28,807 bases of DNA, from assembly GCF_000701405.1 (NCBI RefSeq), contig NZ_JNIV01000061.1:1-28807 (forward strand). The letters run 5' to 3'. Within the stretch, counting starts at the first letter, position 1. Every line of letters starts with the position of its first letter. A model generated the notes under the pieces. That model was not told the origin of the DNA. It made no database searches and worked only from the letters and a program-made list of their open reading frames with translations. Shown one piece after another: positions 8,082-16,407 of the stretch. The DNA is from Deinococcus marmoris DSM 12784. GTDB lineage: Bacteria > Deinococcota > Deinococci > Deinococcales > Deinococcaceae. The translations under genes and the position numbers were made by a program.

Positions 8082-9940
8082 TGGGCAGCTTGTCCCAGGC
8101 GTTCCGGTGACCAGATAAGCTGCATCAGGGCCAGGAGCAGCGCCTTGCGTGCCTGCTGCTCAACCTTGGTGAAGTGTTCGTACGGTTTAAAATTCAACGA
8201 GTGGGCCTGCTGAAATTGAGCAAATTTGGGTTGGTTGAGGTGGGCACCTTCATGCAGGCTGGCCGCGTAGACGTTCTGGTGAGCGTATTTCTCACGTTTC
8301 GCTTCGTAGGGCTTGTCTTGCAGGCTGCGGTTGACATCGGCGGGCAGGAGCAGCAGCGAGGCCACATGGTCACGGTAGAAATAGAATTGCTCTTCGCTAT
8401 AGAAATCTTCCTTGACGGCGCTGTAGCGATTGGCCCAGATGTGCTCGATGTCGAAGGGATTTTTGACGCCCCGGTCGACCAACTGATCAAACCGCGCGGT
8501 GCTGCCACTGCCCAGCTCCACATTCTCCGTCACTCGCGCCAGCAGGTGGAAGATGTAGCGCCGGCTGAACTGGTTGAGTCCGAAGTCGGTCAGGCCCTTG
8601 CGTCCTTTGGACACGCTGCCCTCGAAGGTCACTTCATCCTCGACAAGCTTCATCGTCAAAATCTTTACCAGTTCGGGCAGGGACTTGCGGCGGATGTCCT
8701 TGCACAACAGGAACATGGTGTACGACACAGCGGAGTACCCCACGCGGATGTAGTTCACCACGCGGCGCATGATCCAGATGTCCAAGTAGGCCGCCGTGAC
8801 CTCCAGCTTGCGCCGAACAGTGTCGTCGTCATCTGTGGCGATCAGAGGGGCCAGCAGCACCGTACTCTGCCAGGTAAAGTCGTTGTGGGCGTTGTAGTAG
8901 ACCGATTCCAGCCCTGGCGTGTATTGGTTGCTGGCCTGGACGATCAGCCGGTACGCCCTGGCGAGAAAAGGCAGTTCCTGCAGCATGAAGGCCGTGTTGT
9001 TTGCCGCAGTTCCGAGTCCCACCTTGCTGCTGTTGTCTCTGACCCAGCGGTGGAAGACGGTGCCGAGCAGTTCCCAGTCCTTGTCAATTGAGCCTGCCTT
9101 GCGCTCGCGGGTGATTTCGGCGTACTGTGCCCGAAGCCACGCCTTGATGGCCTGGGCGTCCTGGTCCGGCTCCTGCTTGTCGCTCAGGAGCAGCATCTCG
9201 TGCCGCCAGACCTGATTGGCCTGCTGCCGCTCGTCCTCCCCCTTGACCTTGGCCAGCAGGTAGGCCTTGAGCATGTCCACAGGACTCAGCGGCTTGCCCC
9301 GATCGTTCATGGTCTCGAAAATGGCATACGCCTGGCTGTCGTTGTCCGTGGTGATCTCAATCAGGCCCACACGGGTCAAGAGCCAGTAAGCGAAGTTCTG
9401 GAAGGCGTCGCCGATTTCATCCCAGATTTCACTCTGTTCGATGTCCTGGTAGCGGGCGTACATGTTCTGAACGGACTCGTCTTTGCCGTCAGGATTAAAC
9501 GGCTGGCCCTCGAACAGGGCATCAATGACGGGCAGCCGCTCAGGAATATCGAGCTTGAAGGCATTCGTGCCGACGTTGTCCCAGTAGATGAGGGGTTCGA
9601 TACTCTGCGAAACCTTCAGCCCCTGCGCTTTGGCGGAGCGGTACAGGTGGATGAGGAGCAGGGTCAGGGACGTGACGCGCTGCTGACCGTCGACCAGGAA
9701 ATTAGTGTTCTCCCGCTTGCTGACAATGATGGACCCCAGGAAATAGCCCTCGTAGGTGCTGACCTGTCCCGGCTCGTCGCCCTGGCGGTACGAGGTCATA
9801 AACTTGTTCTGCAAGTCGAAGAGTAGTTCGTCGACGTTTTTCTTTTCCCACTTGTACTCACGCTGGTACTCGTCGATGGAGAAGGTCTGGCTTTGCAGGA
9901 GTTGCTGAATGGTGCGGTAATGGGGGGTAATTTCAGTCAT
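8078..9940 (-). CDS. GmrSD-like DUF262/DUF1524 protein (putative modification-dependent nuclease)
   Basis: This 620-residue protein has the GmrSD layout. The N-terminal DUF262 (ParB/Srx-like NTPase) domain shows SIDEYQREYKWEKKNVDELL and FLVDGQQRVTSLTLLLIHLY with DGQQR at 84-88, then FETMNDRGKPLSPVDMLKAY. The C-terminal DUF1524 nuclease domain shows FDIEHIWANR near residues 495-504 and HVASLLLLPADVNRSLQDKP, the HNH-like block. GmrSD and relatives such as BrxU cut modified phage DNA with NTP. Here the gene overlaps hsdS by ATGA (9937-9940) and the next gene by GTGA. The operon thus seems to combine restriction of unmodified DNA with attack on modified DNA. Substrate specificity cannot be read from sequence. 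Confidence 0.9.
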   Translation of the reverse strand: MTEITPHYRTIQQLLQSQTFSIDEYQREYKWEKKNVDELLFDLQNKFMTSYRQGDEPGQVSTYEGYFLGSIIVSKRENTNFLVDGQQRVTSLTLLLIHLYRSAKAQGLKVSQSIEPLIYWDNVGTNAFKLDIPERLPVIDALFEGQPFNPDGKDESVQNMYARYQDIEQSEIWDEIGDAFQNFAYWLLTRVGLIEITTDNDSQAYAIFETMNDRGKPLSPVDMLKAYLLAKVKGEDERQQANQVWRHEMLLLSDKQEPDQDAQAIKAWLRAQYAEITRERKAGSIDKDWELLGTVFHRWVRDNSSKVGLGTAANNTAFMLQELPFLARAYRLIVQASNQYTPGLESVYYNAHNDFTWQSTVLLAPLIATDDDDTVRRKLEVTAAYLDIWIMRRVVNYIRVGYSAVSYTMFLLCKDIRRKSLPELVKILTMKLVEDEVTFEGSVSKGRKGLTDFGLNQFSRRYIFHLLARVTENVELGSGSTARFDQLVDRGVKNPFDIEHIWANRYSAVKEDFYSEEQFYFYRDHVASLLLLPADVNRSLQDKPYEAKREKYAHQNVYAASLHEGAHLNQPKFAQFQQAHSLNFKPYEHFTKVEQQARKALLLALMQLIWSPERLGQAAQ

Positions 9941-11202
9941 ATCAGCCGCGTCCGTCCGGTCAGCAGCTCCTGCATCATCCCTTGTTTGAGATTATGGGTC
10001 TTAGCAACGCGCTCCTCTAAGGCTTCAAGTTCGGCGTCCATCTCGGAGAGGATAGAGGTGATGGCCTCCTGCTCGGGGAGGGGAGGCAGTGTAAATTCTA
10101 GTCCTAAATATTCTGGAATTCGAATGTTCGGATATGTTGAGGCTTCAACTAAAGATGGTAGCAGGCGTTTGACTTTTGGAGAAGTTAATAAATAGTAGAG
10201 ATATTTTGGAGCAATATTCTTTGGACGAAGTAACATTAAAAAGTTGCTAAAAATAAAAGATCTAGCTATTCTGTGATCTACAAATCCAACTTTTCCCGAC
10301 TGAATACTCGCCGCAGATCCGCTTGATTTTACAACTATTAAATCACCTTCTATTGGAGAGTATTTTTCATATTTATCCATATAGAAATATCGTATACTCA
10401 TTTCTTTCGCATTCCATTTATCATCTGAGCTGATATGCGCAGTAGTAGCGACCGGGAAGCCCATCATTCCACTCTCCTGATGATCATTACCATAAATTCC
10501 ACTTGGAATAATTTCTACTACTTCGCTAAGCTTCACTTCCCTTCTTTTATTTTCAAACCCTTCCAGATTTGTCTTACCCGTTAGCAATTCCTGCATGACG
10601 GCTTGCCTAATCTGGAGCTTTTTGTTTACCAGGTTCCCCAAGTATTCTAGTAATGCATCTACATCCGCAAGAGCGGAGGCGATAGCGCGTTGTTCAGAGA
10701 TGGGAGGAACGAAGACTTTATGATTTCTAACCAAGTCACTGTTTAGATTTGCCTGTGAACCTGTTTGCCCCATTGACTGGAACTCTTTTGTCAGGCTCTT
10801 GAGAACGATGTAAATGTATTCTTTCGTAGCGGATTTTAAATTTGAAAAACCAACGAAGCCGTCATGAATGCAAGTATCTATTGCAGTGATGACAGGTACG
10901 CCTACGGTTGCGCAAATACTCATGATAAGGCTACCGGACGGTAGGAAGCGGCTATTGGCAATTCCGGCAGCCGATAAATATTCAGTTGTGGCTGTAAGGG
11001 TAGACGTTTTAGATTGAGTAACGTCGGTAATCCGTACCCATCCCACTTGACTCTGAGTGTCAAACCATTGTGGGGAGTCTATCGGGCGTGGTGATGCTCC
11101 CCGCTGAATGTCGGCCAGTTCACCTAATCGCATCACCTCCCAGCTCACTGGAATAACGCCTACCTCAGTCTGCTTATACCCTTCTTCGATCTCTGCGCTC
11201 AC
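9937..11202 (-). CDS. hsdS: Type I restriction enzyme, specificity subunit
   Basis: HsdS selects the bipartite DNA target for methylation and cleavage. The start is taken as GTG 11202, which overlaps the hsdM stop by GTGA and begins VSAEIEEGYKQTEVGVIPVS-WEV, a normal HsdS opening. A longer frame exists upstream but lies wholly inside hsdM. The product is about 421 residues with two target-recognition domains. Each is followed by a conserved helical spacer: SEQRAIASALADVDALLEYL ending AVMQELLTGKTNL, and PEQEAITSILSEMDAELEAL ending MMQELLTGRTRLI. Both recognition domains (about 10085-10540 and 10690-11110) are much richer in A+T than the flanking genes, a usual sign of exchanged recognition cassettes. 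Confidence 0.95.
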   Translation of the reverse strand: MSAEIEEGYKQTEVGVIPVSWEVMRLGELADIQRGASPRPIDSPQWFDTQSQVGWVRITDVTQSKTSTLTATTEYLSAAGIANSRFLPSGSLIMSICATVGVPVITAIDTCIHDGFVGFSNLKSATKEYIYIVLKSLTKEFQSMGQTGSQANLNSDLVRNHKVFVPPISEQRAIASALADVDALLEYLGNLVNKKLQIRQAVMQELLTGKTNLEGFENKRREVKLSEVVEIIPSGIYGNDHQESGMMGFPVATTAHISSDDKWNAKEMSIRYFYMDKYEKYSPIEGDLIVVKSSGSAASIQSGKVGFVDHRIARSFIFSNFLMLLRPKNIAPKYLYYLLTSPKVKRLLPSLVEASTYPNIRIPEYLGLEFTLPPLPEQEAITSILSEMDAELEALEERVAKTHNLKQGMMQELLTGRTRLI

Positions 11203-13613
11203 GCCTGCGCTCCCATGCGGGCCAGGTGCGCGTCCACCCGCGCGGCCAGCTCGCCCACCTGTTGCTCCAGCGTCGGCAGCGGCGTGTCGTACCGCCCGGC
11301 CAGTTCCCGCAATCGGCCCGTCAACCGCTGCGAAACGTGGTCTAGCTCGGCGTGCAAGCGGCCCTCCAGCTCGGCCAGCCACTTGTCGTCAATGACGATG
11401 GCCTTCAGCTCGGCCTCACTCAGTCGGGCGTACTGGTCATGGGCCTTGCGGTCCAGCGCGGCGTCCAGATCAGCCACTTTCTTTTTCAGGAAGGTGATCT
11501 GGTTCTCCAACGCCAGCCAGTGATCCACCACGGCCAGATCGGTTTCCGTGTCGGCGCTGCGGGTCAGGCCGGGGCGCAGGCTCTTGACCTCTTTGGCGTT
11601 GACCTTGTCCAACTCGCCGAACACGCCCTCGTCGCCGCAATGTTCCTCGCCTAGCTCGTCCTGCTCGCTGCGGGCGGCGTCCAGCTCGGCCTGCCGGGTG
11701 TTCAGCTCGGTCTGCTCAGCGGCAAAAAAGCGGGCGACGACGAACGGCTTGGGCAGCAGGTCGCAGGCCCAGCCCTTGTCTTTGCTCTTGCCCTTCTTGT
11801 CCACCGCCATGATCCGCGTCGGCGCGGCCACCCAGCCGTCAGCGGTGATCAGGTCCAGATCGTCCTGCATGGTGGCCTGCCAGAAGTTCATCAGGTGCTG
11901 GTACACGCCGTAGGGGTCCAGCAGCAGCGCGGCGCGGAAGGTATCCAGCAGATCCTCGGCCAGCGTCTCGATCAGTTCTTTGCCGGAGTCGCCCACCTGA
12001 ATGCCCAGCAGCTTCGGGCGGTTGGCAGCCTTCCAGCTCCCAAACAACTCGCCCACGGTGCGCTGAAATGCCTGAAACTCGGCGTGGCCTAGGATGTCAG
12101 TCTTTAGGTCCGCCCGTTCCGGTTTCAGGTGGCCGTAGCCGGGGCGCAGGGCTTTAAACAGGTGTCCGCGTAGACCGGGCATGACTTGCCAGTAAGCGTC
12201 CAGTGCGTCGATGTCCCGCTCGGGAATGCCGCCGTGCAGGTGGCCGCCGATGTCTTGAAGGTCTTCGGGTTCGCTGCTGTCGATGTAGCGGGGCAGGTTC
12301 AGGTTGAAGTCGTTGCGCGGGTCGGCGATCTCACTGAAGGGCACCATGCGGGCATAGCGGGCCACCTCTTGGCCCTTCTGGAAGGTGTCCACGATGCGGT
12401 GCAGATCCTGCTCGCGCAGGCGGTTCTTGGGGCCGTCTTTGGTAAAGCCCTTGCTGGCGTCGATCATCATGATGCCCCGGCGCGTCTGGGCGTTTTCCTT
12501 GTCCAGCACCAGGATGCAGGCCGGAATCCCGGTGCCGTAGAACAGGTTGGCCGGCAGCCCGATGATGCCCTTGAGGATGCCCGACTCCACCAGTTGGCGG
12601 CGGATCACGGCCTCGGCGTTGCCCCGGAACAGCACGCCGTGTGGCAGGATCACTGCGCCCTTGCCGCTGGCCTTCATGCTGCGGATGATGTGCATCAGAT
12701 AGGCGTAATCGCCCTGCTTGGCGGGCGGCTCGCCCCAGGGAAAGCGCTGGAAGGGATCGCTGGCGGGCGTCATGCCCGTCGTCCAGGCCTTGTCCGAGAA
12801 GGGCGGGTTGGCCACCACGTAGTCGTAGGTCCGCAGCGCCTCGCCGTCCTTGAACTTCGGGTTGGTCAGGGTGTTGCCGGTCTGCACGTTCGCGGTGGGA
12901 AAGTCGTGCAGGATCATGTTCATGCGCGCCAGTCCGGCGGTGCTGACATCCTTCTCCTGACCCTCTAGCGTGATTTGCTTGCCCGCTTCCGCCGCCACCT
13001 TCAGCAGCAGTGACCCGGACCCGCAGGTGGGATCGTAGGCGGTGGTGCTGGCCACCGAATTGCGCGGCGAGATGCCGATCACCTTGGCGATGATGCGGCT
13101 GACCTCGCTGGGTGTGTAGAACTGCCCCTTGCTCTTGCCGCTCTCAGTGGCGAAGTGCCGCATCAGGTACTCGTAGGCGTCGCCCAGCAGGTCGTCGTGT
13201 TCGGCGCGGTTGCGCGAGAAGTCCAGTTCGGGCCGCTCGAAGATGGCGATCAGATTGGTCAGGCGGCCCACCATCTCCTGCCCTGTGCCGAGTTTGTTCG
13301 GGTCGTTGAAATCCGGGAAGTCCGAGCGGGCCAGCCGCGCGTTGCTCTCGATCAGCGGCTGAATCACTTCCTTGTTGATGCGGTCCCCGATGTCGGCCTT
13401 GCCCTTCATGGCCACCATGTCCCGGAAGCCTGCACCCGCTGGGATGTTCACTGGCGGCGCGAAATCGTCGCTGCCCTCGTACTTGTCGGAGACGTACTTG
13501 ATGAACAGCATGAACAGGACGTAGTCCTTGTACTGGCTGGCGTCCATGCCGCCGCGCAATTCATCGCACGAGGCCCACAGGGAGGAGTAGAGATCAGACT
13601 TCTTGACGGCCAT
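11199..13613 (-). CDS. hsdM: Type I restriction enzyme, adenine methyltransferase subunit, long form
   Basis: This is the first gene of the minus-strand operon. At 804 residues it is about 300 longer than classical HsdM. The N-terminal helical HsdM_N domain opens with SSLWASCDELRGGMDASQYK. The SAM site is TAYDPTCGSGSLL (about 194), and the catalytic motif is VVANPPFSD (about 266-274), which fits an N6-adenine methyltransferase. The added C-terminal part (about 500-804) is charged, with a probable coiled coil (TELNTRQAELDAARSEQDEL and later EGRLHAELDHVSQRLTGRLR). It may stand in for part of the HsdS contact surface. ATG 13613 lacks a strong Shine-Dalgarno sequence. No promoter stands out in the 211 bases before it. 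Confidence 0.95.
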   Translation of the reverse strand: MAVKKSDLYSSLWASCDELRGGMDASQYKDYVLFMLFIKYVSDKYEGSDDFAPPVNIPAGAGFRDMVAMKGKADIGDRINKEVIQPLIESNARLARSDFPDFNDPNKLGTGQEMVGRLTNLIAIFERPELDFSRNRAEHDDLLGDAYEYLMRHFATESGKSKGQFYTPSEVSRIIAKVIGISPRNSVASTTAYDPTCGSGSLLLKVAAEAGKQITLEGQEKDVSTAGLARMNMILHDFPTANVQTGNTLTNPKFKDGEALRTYDYVVANPPFSDKAWTTGMTPASDPFQRFPWGEPPAKQGDYAYLMHIIRSMKASGKGAVILPHGVLFRGNAEAVIRRQLVESGILKGIIGLPANLFYGTGIPACILVLDKENAQTRRGIMMIDASKGFTKDGPKNRLREQDLHRIVDTFQKGQEVARYARMVPFSEIADPRNDFNLNLPRYIDSSEPEDLQDIGGHLHGGIPERDIDALDAYWQVMPGLRGHLFKALRPGYGHLKPERADLKTDILGHAEFQAFQRTVGELFGSWKAANRPKLLGIQVGDSGKELIETLAEDLLDTFRAALLLDPYGVYQHLMNFWQATMQDDLDLITADGWVAAPTRIMAVDKKGKSKDKGWACDLLPKPFVVARFFAAEQTELNTRQAELDAARSEQDELGEEHCGDEGVFGELDKVNAKEVKSLRPGLTRSADTETDLAVVDHWLALENQITFLKKKVADLDAALDRKAHDQYARLSEAELKAIVIDDKWLAELEGRLHAELDHVSQRLTGRLRELAGRYDTPLPTLEQQVGELAARVDAHLARMGAQA

Positions 13614-13764
13614 ATGGGGGCCATTCTGTCATCTCAGCCGTGCAAACGGCGGCGACGATGCGGCTGACGCGTTTGTGTTCAGGGTGTCGGACGGGGCTGG
13701 TCTGTGCGCGCCCGCATCATCGCGTCACCACGAATCGTTGCCTCAGGCTCAGGCCGTGGGTGGG

Positions 13765-13831
13765 GCCAGGTCAGGCCTGGCGGTGAATACCTATTTGAGG
13801 GAGGTACAGCATGAGGCCGTGCCTTCACGGC
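13765..13831. terminator. Two small hairpins between the rep-like gene and hsdM
   Basis: GCCAGG/CCTGGC (13765-13781, loop of five) and GCCGTG/CACGGC (13816-13831, loop CCTT). The second covers the last bases of the rep-like gene on the minus strand. Neither has a U-tract, so a terminator role is only possible. GGGAGG followed by ATG 13811 on the plus strand opens an antisense frame that I judge non-coding. Confidence 0.3.
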
Positions 13832-14583
13832 AACGCCATCACCGTGGCGTCAGGTCCCCTGTCGTCGATCACCAGTTGTGTGCTGTTGCCCCGGCCGATC
13901 ACCTGCACCTTGGCGATAGAGCCTGAGGTCTTGAGTGCTGCCCCCATGGACATCAGCGAGCGCCGGGCGTTGTCGCCCCGGCCAGGCAGCCCGAGCAGTT
14001 CGCAGGTGGCGTCCACAGGCAGCCGCCACTGACCCGTATCCATGCCCTCCGGCAGCGTTCTCAACACCTCCAGAAGGCTGTAGAGCACCAGGGCGTTGCC
14101 TGGAATATTGAGAGTCTGACGTGGGGCCGGGTGGGCGCGGCATCCACGCATCTGGACAGCAAGACCAGGGCTGAGTTCGACATGCAACTGACCGCCTGGG
14201 GCCAGCCCTGCCCACGACACCAATTTGAATTGATTGGGCAGACCCAGAACCTGTGGTGCGCGCTGCACCATGTAGGTCACGTCCCGGAGGCGGTCCAGCG
14301 CGCTGAACAGCGCACCGTGTTGCCGCCCGCCCGTCCCCATATCCGCCGTTCGTAGCAATGTGGGGATACTGACCTGAACCTGGCCGTCGTCAGCGGCGTG
14401 CGTCATCAGCGCAAACAGGACGCGCAGGTCCGCGCCATGGGGGAGTGCCAGCGGGCTGGTGGCGGTGTAGGCCAACGAGATCTGGCCGAGGACCACGTCC
14501 ACATTGCGGTTGGTGGGTGCAGTGGAGCGGGCCGCACTGATCGGGGCCAGCACCATCAGTGGGGGGACTCGATAAAACTGCAT
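13825..14583 (-). CDS. Putative plasmid replication initiator (RepA-like)
   Basis: The product is about 252 residues from ATG 14583. AGGA lies eight bases upstream; the frame stays open to 14901 but the extra N-terminus looks unconserved. The line LPHGADLRVLFALMTHAADD followed by IPTLLRTADMGTGGRQHGAL and FSALDRLRDVTYMV has the pattern of Deinococcus-type plasmid initiators: a winged helix with a LPxGxDxxVLxAL start and an HTH. A second winged-helix-like part follows (QWRLPVDATCELLGLPGRGD to ARRSLMSMGAALKTSG). The upstream DNA carries three iteron-like repeats, which supports an initiator role. It could instead be a plasmid transcription regulator. Function is inferred from pattern and context, with no catalytic site to confirm it. 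Confidence 0.55.
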   Translation of the reverse strand: MQFYRVPPLMVLAPISAARSTAPTNRNVDVVLGQISLAYTATSPLALPHGADLRVLFALMTHAADDGQVQVSIPTLLRTADMGTGGRQHGALFSALDRLRDVTYMVQRAPQVLGLPNQFKLVSWAGLAPGGQLHVELSPGLAVQMRGCRAHPAPRQTLNIPGNALVLYSLLEVLRTLPEGMDTGQWRLPVDATCELLGLPGRGDNARRSLMSMGAALKTSGSIAKVQVIGRGNSTQLVIDDRGPDATVMALP

Positions 14584-15156
14584 AACGACATCCTGGCAGG
14601 GAGGGGTTGCCGCCATTTTTCCGTTTGGAGAACGAACAGGAGCGGGGTCCAGGGTATGAGAGAGGCTGGTCTGGACAGTCTGGGTGGCCCTCATCGGAGA
14701 CAGGGTTCCCGTCAATGAATGCCTGAGCTGGCCCTCAACCAACACGCGGCATGACTCCGCAGAAATGGCGCACTGAACGGTTTCCCTCATTGGAGACAGG
14801 CGAGGCGGGAGTGGAAAGGGGCCATCCGAAACGGACTTTCTCCCTGATTTCCTCATCCGAGACATCACCACTCGAGACGACAGCCCCGGCGCTGCGATCA
14901 CGCGGCGTTTCCAGTTCAGTGTGAATGGGGAAGGGGAGAGGCGGCGTGGACGTAGGGCGTACGCTGGCTGTATTTGACACCGCGTACTGGATGTCAGCGC
15001 TCAAGGGAGAATCAGCGTGGGACTGAGGCGATGGGCGTACTGACCTCACCGCCAACCCCTACACTTATAGTTGCGGCCTGATCAGATCGGCTGTTGATGG
15101 TCTGCAGGCGATTCCATTTTGTCGGCGGCCAGCGCTGACGTTTTCAGGAGATATTC
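14584..15156. other. Candidate replication origin region upstream of the rep-like gene
   Basis: This 573-base gene-free stretch has three copies of a 16-bp repeat, listed separately. A TTGACA at 14974-14979 has no clear -10 partner. The string GCGTAC occurs at about 14958, 14983 and 15034. A TATAGT-like box near 15064 could serve the plus-strand gene at 15157. No AT-rich unwinding stretch or DnaA box was clearly recognised. Confidence 0.4.
14689..14866 (-). repeat. Three iteron-like 16-bp repeats
   Basis: CCTCATCGGAGACAGG (14689-14704), CCTCATTGGAGACAGG (14785-14800) and CCTCATCCGAGACATC (14851-14866) are in the same orientation, spaced 96 and 66 bases. A shorter CTCGAGACGACAG follows at 14871. 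Such directed repeats ahead of an initiator gene are typical Rep binding sites. Both spacings are multiples of three, so a coding origin in the extended frame cannot be fully excluded. Confidence 0.5.
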
Positions 15157-15444
15157 ATGAGCGATGACCGCCACAACAGCACCCTGGTCAATTTCATACG
15201 CACCCAACAACCGCAGTTCGTGTACGAGATTCCTGAAACCGATCTGGCTGGCAACGACATTGACGCCAGTGACCTCAGCGCCCTGGCCCTGCTCGATCCG
15301 GAAACCGCGTTTGAGAAGATCAGGTTCTCCGAGATGGATGTCGGCGGGCTCCAGAGTGTCGATGAGAACTTTGACGTGGGCGGGTTGGTTATCATCAGTG
15401 ACGACGGACGCTATCTGATCCCGTACAGCCCCACCAAGGAGTGA
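15157..15444 (+). CDS. Small acidic protein of unknown function
   Basis: This 95-residue protein starts at ATG 15157 with AGGAG nine bases before the start, which makes translation likely. It is rich in Asp and Glu: VYEIPETDLAGNDIDASDLS then FEKIRFSEMDVGGLQSVDEN. There is no membrane segment, cysteine or known motif. The C-terminal end GLVIISDDGRYLIPY looks like a beta hairpin. It stands divergent from the rep-like gene across the iteron region, so it may belong to the replication or copy-control module. I do not recognise the family. Confidence 0.6.
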   Translation: MSDDRHNSTLVNFIRTQQPQFVYEIPETDLAGNDIDASDLSALALLDPETAFEKIRFSEMDVGGLQSVDENFDVGGLVIISDDGRYLIPYSPTKE

Positions 15445-15636
15445 AACCTGCGGCGTGTCGGTCTGGGCCTCCGGGGGTGTTGTCGGCACTCAAGGCCCGG
15501 ACCGTGGGCGGCTGTGGTTATTCGTGGAGCCGTGATCTGTTCCAGAGTTGGCGGCCTGAAAGCTGAGCCGGACGGAACGGAAATGTATGTGCGCTCACAT
15601 CATCACACTCCCTTGAAACCTCGACGCCACCTGCAT

Positions 15637-15712
15637 CTCTTCTGCTGTCGTAGAAGCCTGCTGGACGCGCGCAAACGGATTAAGCTGCGCCCAGGCGTGC
15701 TCTATTCGCCCT
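15637..15712. repeat. Diverged direct repeat, copy A (copy B at 16147-16222)
   Basis: Both copies begin TCTTCTGCTGTCGTAGA, followed by about 55 bases of roughly 60-70% identity, ending near GCGCCCAG-C-GTGCT. Read on the minus strand, the copies give the related peptides HAWAQLNPFARVQQASTTAE and HGWALLDLSYRAEQTSTTAE. They may be remnants of one coding mobile element. Confidence 0.6.
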
Positions 15713-16146
15713 TGTGTGGTTCAGGTTACGTTCGATAGCAGGTGAGTGCGTGGGAGCGTTCGAGGGTGGCCTGATGCCCATCAATGGACACCCGAAACTC
15801 TGCCACTTCGATGTTCCCTGGTGCCACTCACGGCCTGATCTGGAGCGTGGTTCTGCGCCACGGACATCGGGCTCATGCGCGCAACATCAGAATATTTGGA
15901 GCGTTCGGCTGTGCAGTACTGGCGCAGGCGTCGGCCGACGGAAGCAGGACATTTCTGGAGGTTTGGGGACTGAGCCGGAGGATTCTGACAGGGCATCAGG
16001 CCAGTGCTGGGTGTGGTGAAGGGTAGGCCAGTTGGGCAAACCAGTTCCTCACACACTGCAGTTTTTAGACTGAGGTCTGGTGCGGGCGGAAGCGTGAACG
16101 CCGTCACTTTTCTGGATGCCGCTGGGCCGCCCGATTCCATATGCAG

Positions 16147-16222
16147 TTCTTCTGCTGTCGTAGAGGTTTGCTCAGCGCGATAAGACAGGTCAAGCAGCGC
16201 CCAGCCGTGCTTTTCCCAGCCT
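16147..16222. repeat. Diverged direct repeat, copy B (copy A at 15637-15712)
   Basis: Shares the first 17 bases exactly with copy A and a related tail. It ends about 185 bases before the start of the next gene. Confidence 0.6.
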
Positions 16223-16407
16223 ATGTAGTCCAATCTACCTTTTGCGGCCACCTGGCGTTTGAAGCGGTTTCGGGTTGCAAATCTGCCCAAGCAGAGAGCC
16301 GCGCCAGGGTCTTGGAAATTCATTCCGACGCTCTTGCGTTCCTGCTGTGTACCCATCCTGCTCATTTTTTCGCCCGCTCGCGACCCTTTGCAGCTATTTA
16401 TGGAGGT

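Larger units (their letters stand above)
15445..16407. other. Long intergenic region, mostly non-coding
   Basis: About 960 bases without a convincing gene. Open frames exist on both strands but lack ribosome binding sites and read as unlikely proteins. The only structure seen is a diverged direct duplication (about 15637-15712 and 16147-16222), listed separately. Confidence 0.5.

Noticed and set aside
11203..11382. Longer start for hsdS
   Set aside because: The extra 60 codons lie inside hsdM in another frame and are Ala/Gly/Arg-rich. GTG 11202 with the GTGA overlap gives a normal HsdS start.
13811..14032. Plus-strand ORF with a very good GGGAGG ribosome-like site
   Set aside because: It is antisense to the rep-like gene and its product looks random. 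The hairpin in the same place explains part of the sequence.
14584..14901. Longer start for the rep-like gene
   Set aside because: The added part covers the iteron-like repeats and does not look conserved. ATG 14583 has a ribosome site.
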